The notes under the pieces are model-generated. The model saw only the letters and a list, made by a program, of their open reading frames with translations. It ran no database searches and had not been told where the DNA came from. A DNA stretch of 64,000 nucleotides from Hafnia alvei (GTDB lineage Bacteria > Pseudomonadota > Gammaproteobacteria > Enterobacterales > Enterobacteriaceae): NCBI RefSeq assembly GCF_900095695.1, contig NZ_FMIQ01000014.1, forward strand, positions 1-64,000, given 5' to 3'. A program made the translations under genes and the position numbers. Shown piece after piece: positions 1 through 8,575 of the stretch (position 1 is its first letter; the number at the start of each line of letters is the position of its first letter).

Positions 1-364
1 TTTTATGCCTTTGTTCAACTCGCATACCTTGCTCATATTGGGATTGCTTAACGTCAAGCGTCCACACCACCTCCGCCGTATCGCCTGAAACGTCGCCACA
101 GCACGTCACACTACCGCCGCCGTGAGCAAAGGCGTTCGCCCCCGCGACTCCGTTAACGCTAAAGCCTAAAATCGGCCTATCCAGTTCGCTGTGAATAACC
201 AGCGAAACGCCGCCCGTTGGTGGGCCATAGGTCACCTGCCACGCCGTATACCCCACGTAGCCCACAGCCAAGGCGATTAAGGAACGCCAAAACCAGCGCC
301 CCCATATTTGGTAGCTCCGCGTTAAGGCCGCATCAAATTTTTCAAGCCGGGTGAAGAGTCCCAT
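1..364 (-). CDS. DUF3304-like membrane-anchored protein, 3' part missing
   Basis: The gene is cut by the window edge, leaving the first 121 codons. It starts with MGLFTRLEKF, then has one hydrophobic segment at about residues 25-44 (WRSLIALAVGYVGYTAWQV), so the rest is probably periplasmic. The downstream part has a Gly-rich stretch ending in GGGSVTCC and a later VVW. The spacing of the GGG, the CC pair and the tryptophan resembles the DUF3304 family, which is common in enterobacterial type VI secretion loci. Its ATG overlaps the stop of the DUF4123 gene by one base (TAATG), so the two are probably translationally coupled. A role as effector partner or immunity protein is only a guess from position. 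Confidence 0.6.
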   Translation of the reverse strand, partial: MGLFTRLEKFDAALTRSYQIWGRWFWRSLIALAVGYVGYTAWQVTYGPPTGGVSLVIHSELDRPILGFSVNGVAGANAFAHGGGSVTCCGDVSGDTAEVVWTLDVKQSQYEQGMRVEQRHK

Positions 365-1200
365 TATTCTTCTCCATATTTGAGTGCCTGAGAAAGAGCC
401 ACTTTATCTTGATGAACACGCTGTAAAGCATTATTCATCTGCTCGGACTCAAGGCCTTTTTTTCCGTACAGGAGATAGCACAGTGCAAAAATTCGCCGAT
501 CAGAAGATGTTTGGAGAAAATTCTGGGTTGCCAATTCAAGGGCATGAAACACGCGATCGCGTCGCACACAGCGAGGACAAGAGTGACTTTGAGGAAATTT
601 CTGCCACATTTTTAGTACCACGGTAACTTCTGTATCACCCGTCAATTCAGAGAATAGCGCCTCATCCAAATGAACTATTTTTACCAGAGTGGCATATTTA
701 GCAGACACTGGAGTAAAAGATAGCTGCTGCCATTCAGCTCCACGATGAGGAAACCACCACTGCTTAATTCCGGAGAATAGAGGATAATGCCACGGTAAAT
801 CAGAACGCCGAGCTAGTTTTGGTAAAGCAGATGGGTTATAAAAACGAAGCACAGTTCCTTTATTATTCGGCTGCTTTACTACGCATCCATAAGATAGCTG
901 ATCAGCTAGCTCCGTAAGAGTCAACGGCGAAAGCAACAAACCAAGAACTCCATCATGTTGAATTAAAACGTCTAGCGAAGGATCGTTATTTGACTCAATT
1001 TTTAGCAACCATGGTCCATAAGGAATCAAAGAATAAAGCTCTGGATGAGAATATAACGTTCTTAATGATGCTGAACTCATCTCATTAATTTGTCTAAATA
1101 CCCTTAAGGGCAAATTTCCACTTTCGAATAGTACAAACCATGATAAGCCATAGTGTTGATGTGTCTGACACTCAGAGAGTATTTTTCTTATAGCACTCAT
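364..1200 (-). CDS. DUF4123 T6SS effector adaptor/chaperone
   Basis: This 278-residue protein carries the DUF4123 pattern: an N-terminal region with YGLSWFVLFES, then YSLIPYGPWLLKI near residues 58-70, and VLRFYNPSALPKLA near 117-130. DUF4123 proteins load toxic effectors onto VgrG spikes and usually lie between vgrG and the effector gene. Here the start ATG overlaps the vgrG stop by four bases (ATGA) and sits behind a good AAGGAG site, so it is coupled to vgrG. The next gene is a DUF3304-like protein rather than an obvious toxin, so the cargo is either that protein or one encoded beyond the left edge. Four cysteines in the C-terminal half, including CPRC, are notable. Confidence 0.82.
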   Translation of the reverse strand: MSAIRKILSECQTHQHYGLSWFVLFESGNLPLRVFRQINEMSSASLRTLYSHPELYSLIPYGPWLLKIESNNDPSLDVLIQHDGVLGLLLSPLTLTELADQLSYGCVVKQPNNKGTVLRFYNPSALPKLARRSDLPWHYPLFSGIKQWWFPHRGAEWQQLSFTPVSAKYATLVKIVHLDEALFSELTGDTEVTVVLKMWQKFPQSHSCPRCVRRDRVFHALELATQNFLQTSSDRRIFALCYLLYGKKGLESEQMNNALQRVHQDKVALSQALKYGEE

Positions 1201-3215
1201 ACTGACTCTCCTTGTACCACACTAGCATCTGATTTAATGGCATTTAGTAGACATTCAATACAAAGACTATTCTCTAACTCAGGCCGAGCTTCAACCATAG
1301 GCGGTTGGAACTCGGCCTTATTTTTTCCCGGCTGTAAATCCTCAGGCAGCTTACCATCCCAATCAGTCCCTTTTCCCGGACTCCCTTCTCCCATAAATAC
1401 AATTTCGCTGGTTCGGATCCCACTAGGGTCTAAACAAATAAAGTTACCACCAGCCTTCAACGTTATTTCAGCCCCAGCATCTAAAAATATTTTACTCCCA
1501 GTCTTAAGATGAAATTCATCGCCATTAACGATAAGCAGATTTTCTCCTGTTTTTAAATGCATAGTTTGTTCAACATTTAATGAATAGTCTTTTTTTATAA
1601 GATCGCGCTTTTCATCTTCTACTCGCAAATGATGTTGCCCAAGCACATGCGATATTTTATCTTTACCAACCCAAAGTATATCTCTATTGAGAACCTCACT
1701 CTTCATATCATACTGAGCATGGATATATATTTCCTCTTTCCCTAAATTGTCATCAAAACGTAATTCATTAAATCCATCACCTTTATGCGTTTTCGTTTTA
1801 AATGTAGTTCGTGTTTTATCAGCAGGTAAATTTAGCGGAGGGCGGCTTCGCGGGTTATATACACAACCAGTAATGAGAGGTCGGTCTATATCCCCGTCTA
1901 AATAAGTGACAATAACTTCATGCCCAATACGGGGGATTGCCATAAACCCAAATCCCCCACCATTCCACCCCTGAGCTACTCTTATCCAGCAACTGGCACG
2001 GTCATCGGCGGGGTCATATCGGTTCCAATGAAAGGCAACTTTAACGCAACCATATTCGTTAGTATAAATCTCTTCACCTTTTGGACCGACTACCGTAGCA
2101 ACTTCAGGGCCATCTGAAAGAGGTTTATAGAAAAACGCCTTTTTCCATTCACAATCTTGCTCAACAAAGCTGATCTCATTACTCAGCGTATTAGCGCCAC
2201 CGTCACTTTCTTCCTCTGCCGACTGAGGCATAGACCCACGATGCCTCACAGAAATAACCTGCCAACCTGTATTCATGCTCTCTATAGGATGAGAGTTTAC
2301 GGTAAATATTTTCCCCGGCATCACATTAATGCAGTTGGAAACTGCCTGACCAATCAAACTATTAGATTGAATGGCTTGCATACGATAACGAGTGTTTTCT
2401 GTTCCAGAAGCATCGTATTGAAAACGACCATAGCTTTCAAAAATATTAAATCCGGATCTTTTCCCTGCGCCAGATTGTGAGTCTTCATGCCGTAAGCGAT
2501 ATTCAGGATTTAGCCAATTACGATCTTTCTGTATAACTTTGCTTGAGGTACTCATTGCTCTTATAGATATATCGCTAATGACACTTTCTTTGTACGGAAA
2601 AATAGGCTCAGGGTTATAAACTAAATCAGGACCTTGCAGGCAGGCTTGATAGCTATCAGCACATACAAGGCTTGCTCCAGACGATTCGTTCTCATCAAAC
2701 CAATAAATAATACCTTCCTGAGAGGCTAATCGGTTGAAGAATTCCCAGTTAGTTTCTCGTTTCTGTGTGACATATTCATGAGTTGGGTGGGATGTAAAAA
2801 ACTGTAGCTGACTGCGAACATTATCTTGTTTTAATAAAATAGATAGAATTTGCACAAACGACAGCTGATGAAAAATACGGCTATCTTGGGTAAGAGTCAG
2901 CACCCATGCTTCAGGTTTAATGCGTGCGCGCCAATAAGTTCGCCTAACACCTGTTTGACCTCGTTCAAAATGAATGATGATACCCGTTATCTTTCTCTGT
3001 AAAACACCACTATTCCAGATTTTTAACGTTGCCGATCTTAATAATTGTGAATTCAGATCTATGTTTTGCTCAAATGAAACAAGCTGTATTTGCAAATCAA
3101 ATAGTTCAGAGACGGCCTCATCGAAAGTAAAATCAACAACCCTCAGTGAGTCTGATGCCAATCCTTGAATATTAAAAGTAAAGAACATCCCATTTTTAAT
3201 CATATGAACATCCAT
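1197..3215 (-). CDS. vgrG: Type VI secretion spike protein VgrG (TssI)
   Basis: This 672-residue protein forms the trimeric tip of the contractile T6SS tail. The gp27-like base covers about residues 10-330. The gp5-like OB fold is at about 374-455 and contains GPKGEEIYTNEYG, WIRVAQGW and the IPRIGHEV motif. It is followed by a needle with repeated short beta strands. No enzymatic domain follows the needle. The tail instead ends in a short segment with Cys652-x-x-Cys655, of a kind seen in VgrGs that use a separate adaptor-loaded effector. This fits the DUF4123 gene directly downstream. The start could also be the ATG at 3203, which has GGATG in front. The gene begins six bases after tssF. Confidence 0.95.
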   Translation of the reverse strand: MDVHMIKNGMFFTFNIQGLASDSLRVVDFTFDEAVSELFDLQIQLVSFEQNIDLNSQLLRSATLKIWNSGVLQRKITGIIIHFERGQTGVRRTYWRARIKPEAWVLTLTQDSRIFHQLSFVQILSILLKQDNVRSQLQFFTSHPTHEYVTQKRETNWEFFNRLASQEGIIYWFDENESSGASLVCADSYQACLQGPDLVYNPEPIFPYKESVISDISIRAMSTSSKVIQKDRNWLNPEYRLRHEDSQSGAGKRSGFNIFESYGRFQYDASGTENTRYRMQAIQSNSLIGQAVSNCINVMPGKIFTVNSHPIESMNTGWQVISVRHRGSMPQSAEEESDGGANTLSNEISFVEQDCEWKKAFFYKPLSDGPEVATVVGPKGEEIYTNEYGCVKVAFHWNRYDPADDRASCWIRVAQGWNGGGFGFMAIPRIGHEVIVTYLDGDIDRPLITGCVYNPRSRPPLNLPADKTRTTFKTKTHKGDGFNELRFDDNLGKEEIYIHAQYDMKSEVLNRDILWVGKDKISHVLGQHHLRVEDEKRDLIKKDYSLNVEQTMHLKTGENLLIVNGDEFHLKTGSKIFLDAGAEITLKAGGNFICLDPSGIRTSEIVFMGEGSPGKGTDWDGKLPEDLQPGKNKAEFQPPMVEARPELENSLCIECLLNAIKSDASVVQGESV

Positions 3216-3221
3216 TATTCA

Positions 3222-4967
3222 TTAAAATTCTTCGTGACAACCAATGCTTATCGGAAATGACCATAAGCAAGAATCATTACCTGTTATATAAATATCTAAC
3301 TGTGTAAAACTTGCGGCGGTTACACTGTATGAAATTAACCTATTAATCATTAATGAAAAAATATACATTTCACCCATTGAGAGATACAAACTGTTATCTA
3401 AGGTTATTTTTGCACAAGATCCACGTCGAGAATGTCCTAGATACAAACGATCTGAGCTATAAGTTTCTATTTTAGTTATCCCAGATATTTTCCTCAGAGC
3501 ATCAGAGCGCAAATTAAAATCATTACTTGAGTAAAAAGAGAGTATTTTTAATATTTTTTTAAATTCATCATTTGATTTCAAATGAAAAAAAGAAAATGAG
3601 AGTAGAGATATAAGCTCTAAATATAAGCTGTCATTTTCTAGTGGGTAATAAGATGGTGATGGCAGTACTACATTTCGGCATACCACTTCACCGGGTATAT
3701 GTTCACTTTTATAAACAAGGCATCCGATATCGACACTATCTAATATTTCTTTGGTATTCATGCACTTCAAATGAAGCTGAAAATACTTATCGCCCCAAAT
3801 ACACACCTTTTCACCAAATGAATTATAAAATATTACCTGGTGATTTTTCATTGCAAAACTATGATGTTCAACTTCTATTTTCCAAAAAATAGTTCTTACT
3901 GTTCTATCTACAACAGAATAATTATATTTTGATTTTATATTGTTATATTTTATATACTGAGATTTAACTTTACCTTCTATCTTAGATGGAGATAGTTTTG
4001 ATGTTATTCCAAGTACTGAATGTATCACATTGTTTTTACCCTCAGAATTTATATAATATTTCTTTCCAACCTCACATAATATAGGCTCGTTCGTTCTGTA
4101 AAAAATATTTACTGCTGGAGAGCAATGAAGAAGCAAACTTTTTGATTGTAACTTCACAGGAAGTATAGAATCAAATATAATGTTTATATTGAAAAAAATA
4201 TCTTTACCTACGGTAATATCTATTTCATTCAGAAAAAAGAAATTATTTATTTTAGTTAAAGTAAAATATTCTATAGCCTGCTGAAGAGGCTCTTTAGATG
4301 AACTTCCAGTAGCACAAACTGTAGCAGTATTAGCTCCAGTTGTAACACAATTTAAAGGGAGTATTTTTATACTGTCATACTCTGAGGTAATTAACTCAAT
4401 ACGTTTGACATGCTGTTCCAGATAAAAACGTAATTGATCACAACATGCAATAGATTCATCTATAAACACAGGTAATCTAGATAAATGGAGGTTTTTCTTT
4501 TTTACATTACCACTCCAATTAAACTTAAGCGCTAGCACAGACCCCTCTTGCTCATCACTCTGGCCTACTTGTTCCAACGTAAGTGGAGTCAATACCAGTG
4601 GTGATAGCGTTCTAAATGTACATTCTTCACCATTTATATCACCATAGACCTCCACATCAGCCGGAATTGAAATGCCTTCAAGGCCTTTTGGTGCTGAAAA
4701 TTGAATAAGTGTTGTAGAAGGGAATGGGTATAACGATTCTGGCCAAACACTATCGAGTAGATCACGTGTCATTTCGGGAAAGGAGTCACTAATCTTAGAC
4801 TCTAGACCAGCAAACAAAAAAGCCGCACCTTCCAGCAACTTTTCAACATCTTGATCAATAGCATTTTCTGAAAGAAATGGCTCAAGGGCTGGTCTATTTT
4901 TTGCAATCAAGCGACCTAGTTCTTTTAGATAGCTATATTCATAACGAAATTTATCCTCGAATGCCAT
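3222..4967 (-). CDS. tssF: Type VI secretion baseplate subunit TssF
   Basis: TssF (VasA/ImpG) forms, with TssG, the wedge of the T6SS baseplate around the VgrG hub. The N-terminus has the family signature: a YEYSYLKELGRL start, DQDVEKLLEGAAFLFAGL near residues 38-57, and a later FPEMTRDLLDSVWPESLYPFPS block. The 581-residue length is normal. I chose the ATG at 4965-4967 because GGAG lies seven bases upstream; an in-frame extension of 18 residues lacks such a site. The middle and C-terminal parts diverge and the gene is visibly AT-rich compared with nrdD. It is the first gene of the minus-strand unit tssF-vgrG-DUF4123-DUF3304, and no tssG or tssE lies to its right. Confidence 0.88.
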   Translation of the reverse strand: MAFEDKFRYEYSYLKELGRLIAKNRPALEPFLSENAIDQDVEKLLEGAAFLFAGLESKISDSFPEMTRDLLDSVWPESLYPFPSTTLIQFSAPKGLEGISIPADVEVYGDINGEECTFRTLSPLVLTPLTLEQVGQSDEQEGSVLALKFNWSGNVKKKNLHLSRLPVFIDESIACCDQLRFYLEQHVKRIELITSEYDSIKILPLNCVTTGANTATVCATGSSSKEPLQQAIEYFTLTKINNFFFLNEIDITVGKDIFFNINIIFDSILPVKLQSKSLLLHCSPAVNIFYRTNEPILCEVGKKYYINSEGKNNVIHSVLGITSKLSPSKIEGKVKSQYIKYNNIKSKYNYSVVDRTVRTIFWKIEVEHHSFAMKNHQVIFYNSFGEKVCIWGDKYFQLHLKCMNTKEILDSVDIGCLVYKSEHIPGEVVCRNVVLPSPSYYPLENDSLYLELISLLSFSFFHLKSNDEFKKILKILSFYSSNDFNLRSDALRKISGITKIETYSSDRLYLGHSRRGSCAKITLDNSLYLSMGEMYIFSLMINRLISYSVTAASFTQLDIYITGNDSCLWSFPISIGCHEEF

Positions 4968-5322
4968 ACGCAGCTCCAAACAGAAAAACCAATATTCACT
5001 AAAAATCAAGGCACATTCCACTTAATAATAAATTAAATAGAAAGCAACTAAGTTAGCTCATTTAGTAACAGAACATTTGCGCCGCATCAAATTGTTCTAG
5101 CAGTCTAAAAAAATGCATATTAATTCTGCTGCTCCATCAATGAGTATCTCATCGTCGCTGATGTATTAAGTACAAATCAATATAATGAGCAGTTAAGGAA
5201 ACTTAATAATTCATGTTATTACAGTCTCTGGTTATTCCGATGGTTATCTGAATAATATGCCAACACTTATTGCTAATATCTAATATTGAACAATGGAAAC
5301 AGTTTATCAAAAGGACACTGAT
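4968..5322. other. AT-rich divergent intergenic region
   Basis: These 355 bases separate tssF (leftward) from the membrane protein at 5323 (rightward) and must hold both promoters. The sequence is AT-rich with several TATAAT-like stretches, so no single promoter can be assigned with confidence. I saw no RNA gene, repeat or terminator in it. Confidence 0.5.
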
Positions 5323-5907
5323 ATGAATAAGATAAAAACAAATAAAAACAGACACATCAAGAAAGACTACGAAATTATTATTTTAATTACTTTCTTCATT
5401 TTATTTATTTTTTATATATCGTGGGCATCCAGAATTTCAAACAATACCATTCTTATAAAATCAGATTCTGAAGCTAAACTGTCTTTAATTGTCATCGGCA
5501 TTATGGCTACAGCAGCAACAATCGGCGCCGCAAGACTGACGTCTGCACCTCGTACCAGAAATGACTGTATTTTTATCTCAAGTATGTTTATCGCTGGCGG
5601 GTTGGTCGGGCTAACCTTATCGCTGAATGCGTTTGATGCTTACGTTTATCTATTTCCAGATAAAACAATTTATTATATCAGCGAGTATGATGTTTCTATT
5701 CCCGGTCCTTACCGGGGGAGGTATCGTTGCGAGGCTGGTCTGCGGTTGAAAGACATTCATACTTCACGCTGGATTGAACTTTGTACTTCAAAAGAAGAAC
5801 TGAAAATCGGTAATAAACGACAACAAGGCATGGATGCCGTGTGGGTCACGGCGCGAGTTAATCACGTGGGCAGTTATATTGTTGATTACCAATTTATTTT
5901 CAAATAA
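5323..5907 (+). CDS. Unrecognised three-helix membrane protein beside the T6SS
   Basis: I do not recognise a named family. The 194-residue protein (MNKIKTNKN start) has three hydrophobic helices at about residues 18-37 (IIILITFFILFIFYISW), 53-72 and 82-104. They are followed by an extra-membrane C-terminal domain of about 90 residues with two cysteines (RYRCEAGLR and WIELCTSKEEL), which could form a disulfide outside the cytoplasm. The start at 5323 is preferred over 5293 because AAAGGA stands eight bases before it. The gene is divergent from tssF. Proteins of this shape often accompany T6SS loci as immunity or accessory proteins, but nothing in the sequence proves that role. Confidence 0.7.
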   Translation: MNKIKTNKNRHIKKDYEIIILITFFILFIFYISWASRISNNTILIKSDSEAKLSLIVIGIMATAATIGAARLTSAPRTRNDCIFISSMFIAGGLVGLTLSLNAFDAYVYLFPDKTIYYISEYDVSIPGPYRGRYRCEAGLRLKDIHTSRWIELCTSKEELKIGNKRQQGMDAVWVTARVNHVGSYIVDYQFIFK

Positions 5908-6080
5908 CCACTACAGTTTCCGCACTGCGAGTGCCATTTATGTAGAGATTGATCAAGCATTCTCCTCCCTGACTACACTCCATTAACCATCCTCTTACCG
6001 CCTGCAAACAACGCTTGTTGCATTAAGAAAAATGACCTCGCTCTCGGTTTGTATAACGTTTCTACCGAAAATAAAAATCT

Positions 6081-6119
6081 TTGCGCTATGTCAAACTACT
6101 GCGCTTTAACTTAAATCAA
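6081..6119 (+). promoter_or_regulatory. Two FNR-like boxes of the nrdD promoter
   Basis: TTAAC-TTAA-ATCAA at 6106-6119 matches eight of ten conserved positions of the FNR site (TTGAT-N4-ATCAA). A weaker copy, TTGCG-CTAT-GTCAA, lies at 6081-6094 with seven of ten. The stronger site is centred at 6112.5, about 41.5 bases before the inferred start at 6154. FNR activation of nrdDG is established in E. coli; its use here is inferred from the match and spacing. Confidence 0.5.
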
Positions 6120-6167
6120 ATACCATATATAGTGTGTCCCACTTTAGAACATACCCATATGTAGTAG
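6120..6167 (+). promoter_or_regulatory. Paired NrdR boxes upstream of nrdD
   Basis: Box 1, ATACCATATATAGTGT at 6120-6135, differs at two positions from the palindromic NrdR consensus (ACACTATATATAGTGT). Box 2 at 6152-6167 has the central ATAT-TAGT core but is weaker (nine of sixteen). The two start 32 bases apart, close to three helical turns, as usual for NrdR, and they flank the -10 candidate. NrdR represses all ribonucleotide reductase operons of enterobacteria when dATP is abundant. Confidence 0.65.
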
Positions 6168-6232
6168 TTATCCACAAAACATCCACAAGACTGCGTCAAG
6201 CCTTATGGCACGCGGATTGTGGCTGTGGATAA
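6168..6232. promoter_or_regulatory. Two perfect inverted DnaA boxes in the nrdD leader
   Basis: TTATCCACA, the consensus DnaA box, is present at 6168-6176, and its exact reverse complement TGTGGATAA at 6224-6232. A near copy, ACATCCACA, follows the first. They lie after the NrdR boxes and before the nrdD start at 6261. DnaA control is established for the aerobic nrdAB operon; for nrdD it is an inference from these two sites only. Confidence 0.5.
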
Positions 6233-6260
6233 CATGCAAAAGGGGAAAAGGAGCGACGCG

Positions 6261-8399
6261 GTGAAACCAATAGTGATTAAACGGGACGGTTGTCAGGTAC
6301 CATTTGACGAACAGCGAATCAAGGAAGCTGTGGTGCGTGCTGCCCGAGCGGCAGGCGTTGATGATACTGATTATTGTGCAACCGTAGCCCGCGTAGTCGC
6401 TATGCAGATGGCCGATCTCGAGCGTGTTGATATCCATTTGATTCAAAACGCAGTAGAAAACCAGCTGATGGCAGGCAACTATAAGCAGCTTGCGCGTGCA
6501 TACATTGAGTATCGTCACGACCGTGACGTATCTCGTGAACAACGTGGCCGTCTTAATCAGGAAATCCGTGGCCTGGTTGAGCAAAGCAATGCCGCTTTGC
6601 TGAACGAAAACGCTAACAAAGACAGTAAAGTCATCCCAACCCAGCGCGATCTGTTGGCGGGTATCGTGGCAAAACACTACGCGACACAGCACATTCTGCC
6701 GCGTGACGTGGTGCTAGCGCACGAACGTGGTGAAATTCACTACCACGATCTGGATTACTCTCCGTTCTTCCCAATGTTTAACTGCATGCTGATCGACCTT
6801 AAAGGCATGCTGACTAACGGCTTCAAGATGGGTAACGCAGAAATAGAGCGTCCTAAATCCATCTCGACCGCAACAGCCGTAACCGCACAAATTATCGCTC
6901 AGGTTGCTAGCCATATTTATGGCGGCACCACGATTAACCGTATAGATGAAGTTCTGGCGCCGTTTGTTACCTCAAGCTTCGAAAAACATCGTAAGACCGC
7001 TGACGAATGGAACATTCCAGACGCAGAAGGCTACGCAAAAACCCGCACCGAAAAAGAGTGCTACGACGCATTCCAATCTTTGGAATATGAAGTCAACACG
7101 CTGCATACCGCTAACGGTCAAACCCCGTTTGTAACCTTTGGTTTTGGCTTAGGAACCAGCTGGGAATCCCGTCTTATCCAGCAATCTATCCTGAAAAACC
7201 GCATCGCAGGCTTGGGCAAAAACCGTAAAACCGCCGTATTCCCTAAACTGGTCTTCGCCATTCGCGATGGTTTAAACCACAAATTCGGCGACGCTAACTA
7301 CGATATCAAACAGTTGGCGCTAGAGTGTGCCAGCAAGCGTATGTACCCAGATATTCTGAACTATGATCAAGTGGTTAAGGTTACCGGCTCGTTCAAAACA
7401 CCAATGGGCTGCCGCAGCTTCTTGGGTGTGTATGAAGAAAATGGCGAGATGATCCATGAAGGGCGTAACAACCTCGGCGTCATTAGCCTAAACCTGCCGC
7501 GTATCGCTTTAGAAGCCAAAGGTGACGAAGCCGCATTTTGGAAATTGCTGGATGAACGTTTAGAGCTTTCTAAGAAAGCGCTGATGACACGTATTGCTCG
7601 TCTGGAAGGCATCAAAGCACGCGTTGCACCAATCCTCTATATGGAAGGTGCCTGTGGTGTTCGCTTGAAAGCCGACGACAATATTGCTGATATTTTCAAA
7701 AATGGACGTGCGTCAATTTCACTGGGCTACATCGGTATTCATGAAACGATGAATGCGCTGTTCGGCAACCAAACTCACGTCTTCGACGATGAAACCCTGC
7801 GTGCGAAAGCCGTGGCGATTGTTGCACGTTTACAGCAGGCAACCGACAGCTGGAAAGAAGAAACCGGCTACGGCTTCAGCCTGTACAGTACACCAAGTGA
7901 AAACCTGTGTGACCGTTTCTGCCGTTTGGATACCGCTGAATTTGGCGTTGTACCGGGCGTAACCGATAAAGGTTATTACACCAACAGTTTCCACTTGGAC
8001 GTTGAGAAAAAAGTTAACCCGTACGACAAGCTGGATTTTGAAGCGCCATACCCACCATTGGCGAGCGGTGGCTTTATTTGCTACGGCGAATATCCAAACC
8101 TACAGCACAACTTGAAAGCGCTCGAAGACGTCTGGGATTATAGCTATAGCCGTGTCCCATACTACGGAACCAATACGCCGATTGATGAGTGTTACGAGTG
8201 CGGCTTCACCGGTGAGTTTGAGTGTACGAGTAAAGGCTTTACCTGCCCGAAATGTGGTAATCACGATTCGGCTAAGGTCTCCGTAATCCGCCGCGTATGT
8301 GGCTATCTGGGTAGCCCTGATGCACGTCCGTTCAACGCCGGTAAGCAAGAAGAAGTGAAACGCCGCGTTAAGCATTTGAACAACGGGCAGATTGGTTAA
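6261..8399 (+). CDS. nrdD: Anaerobic ribonucleoside-triphosphate reductase, large subunit
   Basis: NrdD is the oxygen-sensitive class III glycyl-radical enzyme that reduces ribonucleoside triphosphates to deoxy forms, using formate. The 712-residue protein has an N-terminal ATP-cone (about 3-95) and a central catalytic barrel. A C-terminal zinc site follows with CYECG and CPKCG pairs, and then the radical loop RVCGYLGS, where the glycine is residue 681. I chose the GTG at 6261 because AAAAGGAG stands seven bases upstream and the protein then aligns end to end with the E. coli enzyme. The earlier in-frame ATG falls inside a DnaA box and has no good ribosome site. nrdG follows after 176 bases. 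Confidence 0.98.
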   Translation: MKPIVIKRDGCQVPFDEQRIKEAVVRAARAAGVDDTDYCATVARVVAMQMADLERVDIHLIQNAVENQLMAGNYKQLARAYIEYRHDRDVSREQRGRLNQEIRGLVEQSNAALLNENANKDSKVIPTQRDLLAGIVAKHYATQHILPRDVVLAHERGEIHYHDLDYSPFFPMFNCMLIDLKGMLTNGFKMGNAEIERPKSISTATAVTAQIIAQVASHIYGGTTINRIDEVLAPFVTSSFEKHRKTADEWNIPDAEGYAKTRTEKECYDAFQSLEYEVNTLHTANGQTPFVTFGFGLGTSWESRLIQQSILKNRIAGLGKNRKTAVFPKLVFAIRDGLNHKFGDANYDIKQLALECASKRMYPDILNYDQVVKVTGSFKTPMGCRSFLGVYEENGEMIHEGRNNLGVISLNLPRIALEAKGDEAAFWKLLDERLELSKKALMTRIARLEGIKARVAPILYMEGACGVRLKADDNIADIFKNGRASISLGYIGIHETMNALFGNQTHVFDDETLRAKAVAIVARLQQATDSWKEETGYGFSLYSTPSENLCDRFCRLDTAEFGVVPGVTDKGYYTNSFHLDVEKKVNPYDKLDFEAPYPPLASGGFICYGEYPNLQHNLKALEDVWDYSYSRVPYYGTNTPIDECYECGFTGEFECTSKGFTCPKCGNHDSAKVSVIRRVCGYLGSPDARPFNAGKQEEVKRRVKHLNNGQIG

Positions 8400-8410
8400 T
8401 ATCGTTAACT

Positions 8411-8444
8411 TACTGAACAGGTTGCACTTTAAGCTTGTTCAGTA
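8411..8444 (+). repeat. Hairpin just downstream of nrdD
   Basis: TACTGAACA and TGTTCAGTA form a nine-base-pair stem around a 16-base loop. No T-run follows, so it is not a standard intrinsic terminator. It may protect the nrdD mRNA end or reduce read-through to nrdG. Confidence 0.5.
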
Positions 8445-8464
8445 GGCGTTATTGTCGCAGCCAA

Positions 8465-8540
8465 TTTGGATACGGCCAGCGCGGAAGAACCGGAGCGTAC
8501 ACGTAGTACGTGAGGATTCTGAGCACTGCCCGTATCCAAA
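8465..8540. repeat. 76-bp inverted-repeat element between nrdD and nrdG
   Basis: TTTGGATACGG at 8465 and CCGTATCCAAA at 8530 are perfect 11-base inverted ends of a 76-base element. Its inside has a further short palindrome (CACGTAGTACGTG). The motif GGAGCGTACACGTAGTACGT resembles, from memory, intergenic dispersed repeats of Serratia-like and Hafnia-like genomes. I cannot count genomic copies from this window. Confidence 0.55.
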
Positions 8541-8575
8541 GTGGCAAGTAAAATAGCCTAATGGGCAAGCTTTCA

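Larger units (their letters stand above)
5908..6260. other. nrdD upstream region and leader
   Basis: These 353 bases contain the anaerobic control region of nrdD in the right half (sites listed separately). The left half, 5908-6080, shows no gene or clear signal. A -10-like TTTAGA at 6143-6148 lies where a class II promoter would place it relative to the FNR-like site at 6106-6119. This predicts a start near 6154 and a leader of about 105 bases. Confidence 0.55.

Noticed and set aside
384-626. An 80-codon frame opposite the DUF4123 gene.
   Set aside because: Lies fully inside a supported gene in the opposite strand and has no start signal.
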